Below, in pieces: positions 9,124-18,172 of a stretch of 64,000 nucleotides of DNA. Within the stretch, counting starts at the first letter, position 1, and each line of letters begins with the position of its first letter. The notes under the pieces are model-generated. The model did no database searches and was not told the DNA's origin. It saw only the letters and a program-made list of their open reading frames with translations. Position numbers and translations under genes: made by a program. Where the stretch lies: the NCBI GenBank assembly GCA_009758405.1, contig WSBC01000004.1:50634-114633 (forward strand). Direction: 5' to 3'. The stretch comes from Methanobacteriota archaeon. GTDB lineage: Archaea > Thermoplasmatota > Thermoplasmata > Thermoplasmatales > ARK-15.

Positions 9124-11778
9124 TTATTTTCTATCCTCAAGTATTTTTTTGATTGTATATATGAGGATTCCTCCATTTTTTACATATTCTATCTCGGCCT
9201 GTGTATCTAATCTCAGAATACCTTCAACCTCTATACCTGAACTAAAAACCACCCTTACCTTTTTACCTGGGTATGGTTCTTTAAGGCCCAAAATGTTTAC
9301 AAGTTCATCCCCCTTAAGTTCAGGTAATTTTTCCACCTGAATAGGTATTACCCCCATGTCAACTAGGTTACTCCTGTGTATCCTTTCAAATCCCTCTGCA
9401 ATAACTGCCTTTATGCCCAAAAGGGCTGTTGCCTTTGCCGCCCAGTCCCTACTACTACCCTGGCCATACCTTTTCCCTGCAAATATCACCAGAGGTATTC
9501 CCCTTGACCTGTATTCATTTGATGCATCGTATATACTCATCATTTTTCCATCAGGATAAACTACTGTATATCCTCCCTGAATTTCTACCATTTTATTCCT
9601 TATCTTCGGGTTTGCAAAACCACCTCTTACCATTACCTCGTGGTTTCCCCTCCTAGAGCCATAGGTATTGAAATCATCCGGACTTACCCCGTTCTGCAAT
9701 AAATAAAGAGCTGCTGGTGGTATATTCTTCCAAGTTTCTTTTTTGTTTATGTCAAAATCTTTTAATATGGACTTATCCGGGAGTATAACACCCGCAGGTG
9801 AAATATGGTCAGTGGTAATGTTGTCTCCAAATATTGCAAGTATTCTGGCATTAAATATATCATTTATACCAGGTGGTGTAAGATCCTTGAACCAAGGCGG
9901 CTCTTTAATGTAAGTTGAAGAGGGATCAAAGGTATAAGTTTCGCCCAAAGGTACCTGGAGGTTTTTCCACATCTCATTTCCTTCAAACACCCTTGAATAC
10001 CTTTCCTTGTACATCTCCGGACCTATATTATCCCTTATAATTCCAAAGATTTCATCACTTGTAGGCCAGATATCCTTAAGGAATATTTCTTTTCCATTAG
10101 GATCTAGCCCTATTGGTTCTTTATAGAAATCAATGTCGATCCTACCTGCCAGTGCATATGCAAGAACAAGCATAGGAGATCCTATGAAAGCACCCTTAAC
10201 ATATGGGTTTATTCTACCCTCAAAATTCCTGTTTCCACTCAAAACAGCAGCAGTAAAATAGTCATTTTCCTTTATTGCATTCTCCACCTCTGGAATTAGG
10301 GGTCCGCTGTTACCAATACAGGTGGTGCATCCAAACCCAACGATATGGAAACCCAGCGCCTCTAAGTATGGGAGTAACCCTGCCCTCTCAAGGTAATCTC
10401 TCACAACAACAGAACCGGGGGCAAGGCTAGTCTTTACAAATGGCTTTACCCTTAGACCCAGTTCCACAGCCTTTTTTGCAATCAAACCTGCACCAACTAG
10501 CAAATATGGATTTGATGTATTGGTACAGCTCGTAATTGCCGCTATTACCACACTGTAATTGCCAAATAGTGCCTTTTCTCCCTTTATGTCTATCACCCTA
10601 GACTCCCTATTTTCCATATTTAGTTCCTTCACAATGTCCCTTATTTTTTGACTTGCCTCCTTTAAACCAATCCTCTCATCAGGATTTTTTGGCCCTGCTA
10701 TAGATGGTTCAGCACTTGAAAGATCATATTCAACAATATCATCATACCTAATACCATCTTCATTGGAATAGAATAGCCCCTGTTCCTTCAGGTATTTTTC
10801 CACCCTCCTTATTGTATCCTTGCTCCTTCCAGTTAATTCAAGAAACTCAATTGTTTTTTCATCAACAGGGAAAAATCCTATGGTAGCCCCGTACTCTGGT
10901 GCCATGTTTGCAATTGTAGTTCTATCCTGTGCAGTCAAATATTTCAGTCCCGGTCCAAAAAATTCAACAAACTTACCCACAACATTCTTCTTTCTTAATA
11001 ACTGGGTGATTGAAAGCACTATATCGGTAGCAGTCACGCCCTCTTGGGGTCTTCCGATTAGCTTTACACCTACTACCTCAGGAACCTCAATGTACATTGG
11101 TTCCCCTACCATTGCTGCCTCTGCCTCTAAACCACCAACCCCCCATCCCACCACACCAATACCATTGACCATTGTGGTATGTGAATCTGTGCCAACGATC
11201 GTTTCTGGGAATAATAAATTATTCCTTTCGAAAACTACACTTGTGAGATATTCTGTATTTACCTGATGTATAATTCCATTCCCAGGTGGTACTACCCTAA
11301 AGTTTGTAAAATTATTTTGAGCCCATTTAAGGAGCCTGTACCTCTCCTCATTTCTTTTAAATTCAAGCTCCATATTTTCCCTTAGGGAATAAACAGTTCC
11401 AAACCTGTCCACCTGGACTGAATGATCAATAACAAGATCCACAGGAACTACAGGATTTATTCTTTTTCCATCATAACCCATCCTTATTACAGCATTTCTC
11501 ATTGCCACAAGATCAAGAACAACAGGGATTCCTGTATAATCCTGGAGTACTATTCTTTCTGGGAAAAATGGAATTTCAACCTTTTTCCTTTCAACTATTG
11601 CCCTAATATGTTCCTCCTTTACAACTTTATTATCGAGCCTTCTTAGTAGATTCTCCAATAAGATTCTCAGTGAAATTGGTAATGTTTTTATTTCATATCC
11701 ATTCTCCTCTAAAGATTTTAAGCTAATTATTTCAAAATTTTTCTTACCAATTTTCATTGTTCTTCTAAATTCAGGCAT
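9124..11778 (-). CDS. acnA: Aconitate hydratase (AcnA type)
   Basis: This 884-residue [4Fe-4S] enzyme isomerises citrate and isocitrate in the TCA cycle. The cluster cysteines are visible in ITSCTNTSNP and GFGCTTCIGNSGP. The substrate-binding segments GVVGWGVGGLEAEA and the swivel-domain motif YGQGSSRDWAAKA are present, and length and domain order match the AcnA/IRP1 type rather than AcnB. The gene is divergent from gar1 with 108 bases between them. A TATA-like GTTTTTATC on the minus strand about 35 bases before the ATG could be its promoter. Confidence 0.96.
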   Translation of the reverse strand: MPEFRRTMKIGKKNFEIISLKSLEENGYEIKTLPISLRILLENLLRRLDNKVVKEEHIRAIVERKKVEIPFFPERIVLQDYTGIPVVLDLVAMRNAVIRMGYDGKRINPVVPVDLVIDHSVQVDRFGTVYSLRENMELEFKRNEERYRLLKWAQNNFTNFRVVPPGNGIIHQVNTEYLTSVVFERNNLLFPETIVGTDSHTTMVNGIGVVGWGVGGLEAEAAMVGEPMYIEVPEVVGVKLIGRPQEGVTATDIVLSITQLLRKKNVVGKFVEFFGPGLKYLTAQDRTTIANMAPEYGATIGFFPVDEKTIEFLELTGRSKDTIRRVEKYLKEQGLFYSNEDGIRYDDIVEYDLSSAEPSIAGPKNPDERIGLKEASQKIRDIVKELNMENRESRVIDIKGEKALFGNYSVVIAAITSCTNTSNPYLLVGAGLIAKKAVELGLRVKPFVKTSLAPGSVVVRDYLERAGLLPYLEALGFHIVGFGCTTCIGNSGPLIPEVENAIKENDYFTAAVLSGNRNFEGRINPYVKGAFIGSPMLVLAYALAGRIDIDFYKEPIGLDPNGKEIFLKDIWPTSDEIFGIIRDNIGPEMYKERYSRVFEGNEMWKNLQVPLGETYTFDPSSTYIKEPPWFKDLTPPGINDIFNARILAIFGDNITTDHISPAGVILPDKSILKDFDINKKETWKNIPPAALYLLQNGVSPDDFNTYGSRRGNHEVMVRGGFANPKIRNKMVEIQGGYTVVYPDGKMMSIYDASNEYRSRGIPLVIFAGKRYGQGSSRDWAAKATALLGIKAVIAEGFERIHRSNLVDMGVIPIQVEKLPELKGDELVNILGLKEPYPGKKVRVVFSSGIEVEGILRLDTQAEIEYVKNGGILIYTIKKILEDRK

Positions 11779-11850
11779 AAAAACACCCAGAAAGTGAAAT
11801 ATAGAAAAAGATAAAAACCTTTTGAAAAAAGGAAAAAAATAATACTTTTT

Positions 11851-11865
11851 CGAAATATTTAAATA
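11851..11865 (+). promoter_or_regulatory. Promoter of gar1-tfb (BRE + TATA), leaderless
   Basis: CGAAA (11851-11855) followed by TATTTAAATA (11856-11865) matches an archaeal BRE/TATA pair. Its centre lies about 26 bases before the GTG start of gar1, so transcription should begin at or next to the start codon. No ribosome site precedes that GTG, which agrees with a leaderless mRNA. Confidence 0.6.
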
Positions 11866-11886
11866 TAAGTTAATATTACTTTAGAT

Positions 11887-12153
11887 GTGTCAGATAACTT
11901 AAAAAAATTAGGGAACATCATAAACATAAGAAAAGACATCTTAATTGCAAGGTCAATCAAACCTCCAAGGATAGGTGAAGAGGTTTTTGATTTCAGGGGT
12001 ATGCCCGTTGGACAGGTAATTAGCATTTTTGGACCTGTGAAATCACCCTATTTCAGGGTGAAGCTTAAAAAAGATGCAAAACCAAAAGGATATATATTTG
12101 GAGGTGAAAAAAATGGCGGAGGAAAAGAAAAAGGAAAGAAAAGCGTGGATTGA
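11887..12153 (+). CDS. gar1: H/ACA RNP protein Gar1
   Basis: The 88-residue protein has the Gar1 beta-barrel: [13 protein letters not shown] [36 protein letters not shown], and a basic tail. Gar1 binds Cbf5 in the H/ACA RNP and helps substrate turnover during guided pseudouridylation of rRNA. The start is GTG at 11887; an ATG two bases earlier is out of frame and stops after five codons. Gene order gar1-tfb is common in euryarchaea. The 3' end overlaps the tfb start by 41 bases, so the tfb ribosome site lies within gar1. Confidence 0.9.
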   Translation: MSDNLKKLGNIINIRKDILIARSIKPPRIGEEVFDFRGMPVGQVISIFGPVKSPYFRVKLKKDAKPKGYIFGGEKNGGGKEKGKKSVD

Positions 12154-13060
12154 TGAAATAGAGAAATGCCCTGAATGCGGTTCAACTCATCTAGTTAGGG
12201 ATTATGATAGGGGCGAGCTGATTTGTCAGGATTGTGGTCTTGTAATTGATGAAAGTTATATTGATCAGGGACCTGACTGGAGGGCCTTTGATGCTGAACA
12301 GAAGGAGGAAAGGGCAAGAACAGGGGCCCCAATGACATACACAATTCACGATAAGGGCCTTAGCACTGAAATCTCATGGAAAAATAAGGACTCCTACGGT
12401 AAAAATATACCAACTAGAAACAGGGCACAATTATATAGATTGAGAAAGTGGCAAAGGAGGATCAAGGTTTCAAATGCTGCAGAAAGAAACCTTTCCCAGG
12501 CCCTTCAGGAAATGGAAAGGATGGCCTCAAATCTAAACATACCGAAGGATGTAAGAGAGACAGCCGCAGTAATTTACAGGAAAGCGGTTAAAGAAAATAT
12601 GATAAGGGGAAGAAGCATAGAGGGTGTAGTGGCAGCAAGCATATATGCGGCCTGCAGGATGTTGAACATACCTAGAACCTTAGAAGAGATAGCATCCGTA
12701 ACAAGGATTAAAAAGAAGGACATAGGGAGAACATACAGGATTATGAGCAGAACCTTAAAGCTTAACCTATTCCCTTCAAGGCCTGAGGATTATCTGGACA
12801 GATTTTGTGCAAAGCTCAACCTTTCTGGTGAAGTAAAGAAAAAGGCACTGGAGATACTTAAAGAGGCAGAGGAAAGGGATCTCACATCTGGGAGAGGACC
12901 TACGGGTGTAGCTGCAGCAGCAATTTACATAGCTGCAGTAATGAATGGTGAAAGAAGGACGCAGAGAGAGGTGGCAGATGTTTCAGGGGTAACAGAAGTT
13001 ACAATAAGAAACAGATATAAGGAGATAACTGAGAAGTTAGGCCTCAAGATAGAATTATAA
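12113..13060 (+). CDS. tfb: Transcription initiation factor B (TFB)
   Basis: The 315-residue protein is the archaeal TFIIB. It has an N-terminal zinc ribbon ([10 protein letters not shown] ... CQDCGLVI), the B-reader/linker with DWRAFD, and two cyclin folds (about 115-205 and 210-300) with the helix-turn-helix [20 protein letters not shown] that contacts the BRE. It recruits RNA polymerase to TBP-bound promoters. An upstream in-frame ATG at 12074 exists, but the ATG at 12113 follows a strong GGAGGTGA site (12100-12107) by five bases and matches the usual TFB N-terminus, so it is preferred. Confidence 0.95.
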   Translation: MAEEKKKERKAWIDEIEKCPECGSTHLVRDYDRGELICQDCGLVIDESYIDQGPDWRAFDAEQKEERARTGAPMTYTIHDKGLSTEISWKNKDSYGKNIPTRNRAQLYRLRKWQRRIKVSNAAERNLSQALQEMERMASNLNIPKDVRETAAVIYRKAVKENMIRGRSIEGVVAASIYAACRMLNIPRTLEEIASVTRIKKKDIGRTYRIMSRTLKLNLFPSRPEDYLDRFCAKLNLSGEVKKKALEILKEAEERDLTSGRGPTGVAAAAIYIAAVMNGERRTQREVADVSGVTEVTIRNRYKEITEKLGLKIEL

Positions 13061-13090
13061 AAATATTCTTATTTTTTATTAAATAACTTT

Positions 13091-13097
13091 TTATAAA
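13091..13097 (+). promoter_or_regulatory. TATA box of the glycosyltransferase-flippase operon
   Basis: TTATAAA preceded by a T run lies 26 bases (centre) before the ATG at 13120. The start codon would be at the first or second transcribed base, so the mRNA is probably leaderless; no ribosome site is visible. Confidence 0.5.
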
Positions 13098-13119
13098 CAT
13101 TTGGATTTAAGATGACAAA

Positions 13120-14169
13120 ATGAAGATTGCCTATGCCATATGCTCAATAGGTCTCGGCCATGCATCAAGATCATTGCCTTTAATAAATAAGCTTGTATCT
13201 GAAGGTCATGAGGTGGTTATATTAGCCCATGGTAGGTCTCTAGATTTTTTTAAAAGAGCAACTGATGGTATAAGGCTTATTGATCTTCCAGATTATCCGC
13301 TGGAATATTCAAACTCGAGATCATCCTTTCTGCCCAGGATAATATTGAAATCACCAGCAATAATGAGCTCACTTTTTGAAGAGCATGAAGAGTTTGAAAA
13401 AATAAATAAAAGGGAAAATTTTTCACTTATAATATCTGATAATAGGTATGGAATATTCAGCAGGAATGTTCCTTCATTTCTTATTACCCACCAGCTAAGA
13501 ATAATGAACCCCTATAGAATAAGATTTTTCGAAACCCTGAGCATGTTTTATAATGGCTATGTAGGTAAATATTTCAGTGGTATTCTTGTGCCAGATTTCG
13601 AAAATAACTCACTAACAGGTGAGCTTTCCCATGGTATAAGGTTCATGGATAAGGATAAGATATATTATGTTGGCCCAATATCCTTATACAAGAAAAAGGA
13701 TGTACCCAAGGATATTGATTTGTTAGCATTAATATCAGGACCTGAACCCCAGAGGACAATTTTTGAGAATATTGTTTTAAATGAATTAAAAAAATTTGAC
13801 AGGGAGTATTTTGTTGTCCTTGGAAAACCCGAAAGTAAATTGGAGAATGGAAATATAATATCCTTTGCATCTACAGAAAAAATGAATGATCTAATAAACA
13901 GGTCAAAATATATATTGTCCAGATCTGGATATTCCACGGTAATGGATCTATTCTATGCTGGAGGAAAACCAATTTTTGTTCCTACTCCAGCACAGCCTGA
14001 GCAGGAATATCTTGCGGAATATCTTAATCTACGGGGTATTTCTGCAAACATAAGGCAGGAGGATTTCAATCTTTCTTCAATAGATATTGATGAAATAAAG
14101 GGGTTTGAGGGTGGATATTCCATAGAGAAAACTATTAAAAACATCATGAACATTATCTTCAACAAATGA
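13120..14169 (+). CDS. GT-B glycosyltransferase, MJ1255-like
   Basis: The 349-residue protein starts MKIAYAICSIGLGHASRSLP, the G-x-G-H-x-x-R motif of MurG-like GT-B enzymes, and ends with the nucleotide-sugar side: ILSRSGYSTVMDLFYAGGKPIFVPTPAQPEQEYLA split over 915-1000 of the gene. Such enzymes move a sugar, usually from a UDP donor, to lipid or glycan acceptors. Acceptor and donor cannot be read from the sequence. The stop overlaps the start of the flippase-like membrane gene by four bases (ATGA), suggesting that both serve surface glycan or glycolipid synthesis. Confidence 0.8.
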   Translation: MKIAYAICSIGLGHASRSLPLINKLVSEGHEVVILAHGRSLDFFKRATDGIRLIDLPDYPLEYSNSRSSFLPRIILKSPAIMSSLFEEHEEFEKINKRENFSLIISDNRYGIFSRNVPSFLITHQLRIMNPYRIRFFETLSMFYNGYVGKYFSGILVPDFENNSLTGELSHGIRFMDKDKIYYVGPISLYKKKDVPKDIDLLALISGPEPQRTIFENIVLNELKKFDREYFVVLGKPESKLENGNIISFASTEKMNDLINRSKYILSRSGYSTVMDLFYAGGKPIFVPTPAQPEQEYLAEYLNLRGISANIRQEDFNLSSIDIDEIKGFEGGYSIEKTIKNIMNIIFNK

Positions 14170-15167
14170 ATCAAAGCTGGAATACAAAGATGCTTATTAT
14201 TTCAGTTGTCATAAGCCTAGTTGTAATAGGAATAATAATTTCAGGGACACTTACAAAGGAAACATTCCTGTATCTTTTCACCCTAGATCCCTGGTTATTT
14301 TTAGCTGCAATTGCACTTCATCTTGTTTACTGGTTTGCATGGGGAGGGAGGATAAAAATACTCTCAAAGAGTATGGGTTACAGGATAGGATATTTTCAAT
14401 CCCTTAACATTGTAATGGTAAACGTGCTTGCGGCCTCAGTAACACCCTCGAATGCTGGGGGAGAGCCTGTGAGGATAAAGATGCTCAACGATCTGGGGGT
14501 AAGGGGAGGGGATGCTACAGCAATAGTCATATCTGAGAGGGTGGCTGATGCAATATTTTTACTCGTACTATCACCTATTCTCCTTATATTCTTTGGCCTT
14601 TCCATATCCGGATTAATAGGATACCTAATCATTTCGGCAGTAACATTGATAGGCCTCTCAATAATAATAATTGGACTGATTGTGTGGAAACATAAAAATT
14701 TTGAAAAATTAATAGATAAATTTGATTTTATAATAAAGCTCTTCATAAGAAACAGAGAGAAAAGGTTCAAGTTAATTGAAAAATTGAAGACCGAATTCAG
14801 GTATTTCCAGAAGGGCATAAAGATTATGATATTAAAAAGAAAACTCAATTTCATACTTGTTTTGATACTTACCTCTATGATATGGATTTCAGATTTTGTA
14901 ATATTTTCTGTTGTACTTTTATCAATGCATCAGCCCCCGTTATGGATTTATTCAATTTTTGCGCAGATTATAATAGTTCTTGTTTCAACAATACCCATCT
15001 CCCCTGGTGGAAGTGGCCTTGTGGAATTTATTGCAGCCCTTTTATATGGGCCATTCATAAGAAAGGATGTTATTGGTATTGTTATACTTGTCTGGAGATT
15101 CATAGTTTTCTATATGAATATAATAGTAGGTCTATTCTTTACCCTCAGGCATGTTGTAAAGAAATAG
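14166..15167 (+). CDS. Flippase-like integral membrane protein (UPF0104/LPG-synthase TM family, AglD-like)
   Basis: The 333-residue protein has about eight membrane helices (around 10-30, 36-56, 75-95, 120-145, 150-172, 225-250, 262-285, 300-325) and the conserved family segments TPSNAGGEPVRIKML and TIPISPGGSGLVE. Relatives include the membrane part of lysylphosphatidylglycerol synthase and the C-terminal half of haloarchaeal AglD. A transport or lipid-handling role linked with the upstream glycosyltransferase is inferred from the ATGA overlap. No aminoacyl-transfer domain is present. Confidence 0.75.
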   Translation: MNQSWNTKMLIISVVISLVVIGIIISGTLTKETFLYLFTLDPWLFLAAIALHLVYWFAWGGRIKILSKSMGYRIGYFQSLNIVMVNVLAASVTPSNAGGEPVRIKMLNDLGVRGGDATAIVISERVADAIFLLVLSPILLIFFGLSISGLIGYLIISAVTLIGLSIIIIGLIVWKHKNFEKLIDKFDFIIKLFIRNREKRFKLIEKLKTEFRYFQKGIKIMILKRKLNFILVLILTSMIWISDFVIFSVVLLSMHQPPLWIYSIFAQIIIVLVSTIPISPGGSGLVEFIAALLYGPFIRKDVIGIVILVWRFIVFYMNIIVGLFFTLRHVVKK

Positions 15168-15195
15168 TTTAATATTTAATATCATTTTTAAAACT

Positions 15196-15372
15196 ATGAG
15201 ATTTCTTGTTTGCCCTGTTTGCGGAAGTACAAATATTTATTATGAGGCAGGAATGATAGAGGGACAGAAATACAAATGCAACGATTGTGGGTATGTTGGA
15301 TCGTTCATAATTGAAATGGATGAGAAAGAATACCAGAGGTTTATTGAGGAGAAAAAGAGTAGCCGGCAGTAA
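15196..15372 (+). CDS. Small zinc-ribbon protein (58 aa)
   Basis: A 58-residue frame begins MRFLVCPVCGSTNIYYEAG and carries two CxxC knuckles (CPVCG and CNDCG), then an acidic-basic helix ending EEKKSSRQ. The zinc-ribbon pattern with correct spacing makes it a real gene although it is short. The ATG lies 28 bases after the flippase gene, and a TTTTTAAAAC box is just upstream. The last 32 bases overlap the end of the convergent korC gene. The function is unknown; it resembles small archaeal zinc ribbons linked to transcription or translation. Confidence 0.7.
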   Translation: MRFLVCPVCGSTNIYYEAGMIEGQKYKCNDCGYVGSFIIEMDEKEYQRFIEEKKSSRQ

Positions 15373-15868
15373 TTGCCCTGATATCCTCCTCAACAAATCT
15401 TTTTGACACTGTGTTCCTTATGCTCTCCTCCAAATCCCTTAAACCCAGGTGTCCGGTCACCCTTGAATAGTAACCAAGAAGCACCATATTTGCTATTCTG
15501 GGGCTTGAAATTTCTGAAGCAATTCTTGATGCATCTATTTTATAAACATTTTTTATTTCCTCAGGGATATTTTTTATAAGGGATGAGTCTACTATAACAA
15601 AATCGCTTTTCTTTGCAAGGTCTATGTACCTGTCCAGGGTCTTCTGATACATAAATATCATAACATTTGGTCTTGTTATTATTAGATCATATATCTCATC
15701 ATCATCCACTATTATGTCTGAGGTGGTAATTCCTGATCTTACTGCCGCTGTATATGATCTTGTCATGACAACATTCTTTTTTAGTACTCTGGAGAATGTT
15801 TCCGCCAAAATAGTTCCAGCCAGGATCACTCCCTGGCCTGCCCATCCCCCTATCCTTATCTGTATCAT
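15341..15868 (-). CDS. korC: 2-oxoacid:ferredoxin oxidoreductase, gamma subunit
   Basis: This 175-residue subunit has the GGWAGQGVILAG glycine-rich N-terminus, TRSYTAAVRSG and the VMIFMYQKTLDRY segment of the KorC/PorC family. With the alpha, beta and delta subunits upstream it forms the enzyme that decarboxylates a 2-oxo acid to acyl-CoA and reduces ferredoxin. The start overlaps the korB stop by four bases. It is the last gene of the four-gene operon on the minus strand. Confidence 0.92.
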   Translation of the reverse strand: MIQIRIGGWAGQGVILAGTILAETFSRVLKKNVVMTRSYTAAVRSGITTSDIIVDDDEIYDLIITRPNVMIFMYQKTLDRYIDLAKKSDFVIVDSSLIKNIPEEIKNVYKIDASRIASEISSPRIANMVLLGYYSRVTGHLGLRDLEESIRNTVSKRFVEEDIRAITAGYSFSPQ

Positions 15869-16650
15869 TTTTTCACCCTCTCTATCATTTTTTCAAGCTC
15901 CTCAGTAAGTTCAGGCTTTTCAATATCAACAAACTCACCTATCTTATAAATACCATCTGCATCCTCCCTAAATTTATTTTTAAACCATTCAAGCATCTGT
16001 ATATGATCCATGTTTAGCATTCTACCCTCATAAGTGGGGCACTGTGAAAGTACCTCTATAAATGAGAATCCCTTCTTCATTATTGCCTTCTCAATTGATC
16101 TTATGAGCTGATTCATATGCCATGTGGTCCATCTTGCAACATATGATGCACCAGCGGCTGCAACTACCCTAGAAACATCAAGGGAGAATGCAGGGTTGCC
16201 ATAGGGTGTTGTTGTGGTTTTTGCTTCGTGGGGTGTTGTTGGTGCCACCTGACCACCCGTCATAGCATAAAGGCCATTGTTCACCATTATAACAGTTATT
16301 CCCACATTACTTCTTGCAGCATGCAATAGATGGTTACCACCTATTCCCGTTGCATCACCATCACCACTTACCACTATCACCTTCAGCCTTGGATTTGCTA
16401 CCTTTAAACCTGTTGCAAAGGCTATTGGCCTGCCGTGGGTAGTGTGGAGAGAATCCACCCTCAAATATGGAGAAGGTATCCATGCAGAGCATCCTATGCC
16501 TGAAACTGCAGCAACATCCTTCCTATCTATCTTTAAATGGTCTATTGCCCTGATTATTGCATTTAATATCTGTCCATCACCACATCCCGGGCAGAAGGCA
16601 GAGGGGAGTCTCCTAACATAATTCTCCTTTATGTACCTTGATGTTATCAT
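15865..16650 (-). CDS. korB: 2-oxoacid:ferredoxin oxidoreductase, beta subunit
   Basis: The 261-residue TPP-binding subunit carries the CPGCGDGQ cluster/TPP motif near residue 18 and the Mg-TPP motif GDGDATGIGGNH. The segment GLYAMTGGQVAPTTP is typical of KorB (2-oxoglutarate) and VorB proteins. Substrate preference between 2-oxoglutarate and branched 2-oxo acids is not decidable by eye. Start and stop codons overlap those of korA and korC by four bases each, so translation is coupled. Confidence 0.93.
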   Translation of the reverse strand: MITSRYIKENYVRRLPSAFCPGCGDGQILNAIIRAIDHLKIDRKDVAAVSGIGCSAWIPSPYLRVDSLHTTHGRPIAFATGLKVANPRLKVIVVSGDGDATGIGGNHLLHAARSNVGITVIMVNNGLYAMTGGQVAPTTPHEAKTTTTPYGNPAFSLDVSRVVAAAGASYVARWTTWHMNQLIRSIEKAIMKKGFSFIEVLSQCPTYEGRMLNMDHIQMLEWFKNKFREDADGIYKIGEFVDIEKPELTEELEKMIERVKK

Positions 16651-17768
16651 AAAGAAGCCTCCCTTATTTTTTTCAAAATCTCTTCAACAGTTGGCACTAC
16701 CCCACCCACCTTTGGCATATGCAATAATTTTCCACGGAATATACGCTCCACTTCCATTTTATAACCCCTTAGTGACATCTCTGGAAGTATTACCTTCTTT
16801 ACATTGGATTCAAGTTCCTTCATCCTCTTTTCTGGTGATGGCCAGAGTACCTTTGGTCTTAGAAAACCTGCCTTAATACCCTCCTTCCTAGCCCTTATTA
16901 CCGCACCCTTTGAGGGCCTGGATGATGCTCCATGTGATATTACAAGTATATCTGCATCATCCGTGTACATCTCCTCCCAATTTTCTATCCTTTCCCTATT
17001 TTTTTCTATCTTGTTTACAAGTCTTTTTACTAGGGACTCCTGTACCTCCGGTGTGCCCGTATCCCTTGTTCCATCCGGCCTGTGCGTGGACCCTGTAATC
17101 ATAAGTTCTAGGCCATCACCAAATCTTCCCATTGGGCTGACTAGACTTTCATCATAAATAGTGGTCTCCTGAAGGCTTTTAGCAATCCTCCTGTTTACTA
17201 TTTCAACATTTTCTGGAACAATTAATCTTTCCATCATATGTCCAACTTCTGCATCTGATAAAACAATTACTGGAACTCTATAGGTTTCAGCCAGATTGAA
17301 CGCCTTGATTGTTAAATCAAACATTTCCTGTACAGAATTTGGCGATAAAACAATCGTTTCATAATCCCCATGGGAACCAAACCTGGACTGCATTATATCC
17401 CCCTGTGCTGGCCTTGATGCCTGGCCTATTGCTGGACCGGCCCTCTGAACATCTATAATTACAATCGGTGTTTCTGTCATAGCAGCATAGCCTATATTCT
17501 CCTGCATAAGGGAAAATCCGGGACCTGATGTGGCTGTCATGCTTTTTAGGCCTGCCCATGAGGCACCTATTATTGCAGATATGCTCGCTATTTCATCCTC
17601 CATCTGCAGGAATTTGCCACCTACCCTTGGAAGTAATTCAGCCATTGCCTGTGTTATCTCACTTGCAGGTGTAATAGGATAACCTGCAAAAAAAAGGCAA
17701 CCTGCCTTAATTGCTCCATATGCTGCAGCAAGGTCCCCTTCAACAAAATATTCACCAGGAGAGATCAT
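16647..17768 (-). CDS. korA: 2-oxoacid:ferredoxin oxidoreductase, alpha subunit
   Basis: The 373-residue subunit starts GEYFVEGDLAAAYGAIKAGC and has the YPITPASEI, EDEIASI and TATSGPGFSLM motifs of the pyrimidine-binding domain; the C-terminal half is the VTKOR domain II. An in-frame start upstream (17801) is possible, but the ATG at 17768 overlaps the korD TGA (ATGA) as do the other junctions in this operon and gives the standard N-terminus. Gamma is a separate gene, as in KorABCD-type enzymes. Confidence 0.94.
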   Translation of the reverse strand: MISPGEYFVEGDLAAAYGAIKAGCLFFAGYPITPASEITQAMAELLPRVGGKFLQMEDEIASISAIIGASWAGLKSMTATSGPGFSLMQENIGYAAMTETPIVIIDVQRAGPAIGQASRPAQGDIMQSRFGSHGDYETIVLSPNSVQEMFDLTIKAFNLAETYRVPVIVLSDAEVGHMMERLIVPENVEIVNRRIAKSLQETTIYDESLVSPMGRFGDGLELMITGSTHRPDGTRDTGTPEVQESLVKRLVNKIEKNRERIENWEEMYTDDADILVISHGASSRPSKGAVIRARKEGIKAGFLRPKVLWPSPEKRMKELESNVKKVILPEMSLRGYKMEVERIFRGKLLHMPKVGGVVPTVEEILKKIREASL

Positions 17769-17977
17769 TCCTGCACCACCTCTATTGCAAAATCTGGACA
17801 ATATAGCTCACATAATCTGCAGACTATGCAGGAAGCAAGGTCTTCAACCTTAGGATAAAAAAGGCCATATTCATTTATATCCTCTGATATGCCAAGGGTC
17901 TTTTTAGGGCAAACATGAATGCATATTGAACATCCCTTACAAAGATTTCTATCTATAATTATCTCCTTAGCCTTCAT
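17765..17977 (-). CDS. korD: 2-oxoacid:ferredoxin oxidoreductase, delta (2x[4Fe-4S] ferredoxin) subunit
   Basis: The 70-residue protein has two CxxCxxCxxxC clusters, CKGCSICIHVCP and CIVCRLCELYCP, and passes electrons from the TPP site to ferredoxin. It is the first gene of the kor operon. A TTTTAAAAAT box at 18001-18010 on the minus strand sits about 28 bases before its ATG. Confidence 0.92.
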   Translation of the reverse strand: MKAKEIIIDRNLCKGCSICIHVCPKKTLGISEDINEYGLFYPKVEDLASCIVCRLCELYCPDFAIEVVQE

Positions 17978-18000
17978 TGATGGGTAAAATGCACACTACT

Positions 18001-18010
18001 ATTTTTAAAA
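18001..18010 (-). promoter_or_regulatory. TATA box of the kor operon
   Basis: On the minus strand TTTTAAAAAT is centred about 28 bases before the korD ATG, so the transcript would start a few bases before or at the start codon. No clear ribosome site lies between. Confidence 0.45.
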
Positions 18011-18172
18011 TTCCTTTTTACTAAAATGATTATTATTTTCATTATTATTCTTTATTTTTTAGAGTAAATTTAGATTATTTTGAAAATTTAAGTAAAGAAG
18101 TAAGACTCATAACCTTGGAATAGTGTGAACTTGAACAAATTTTAAATATTATTTATTTTTTTATCCCCTCTG

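Noticed and set aside
11818..11832. Inverted repeat CCTTTT-GAA-AAAAGG between acnA and gar1
   Set aside because: It is short and made of A/T runs, so chance is likely in this AT-rich spacer.
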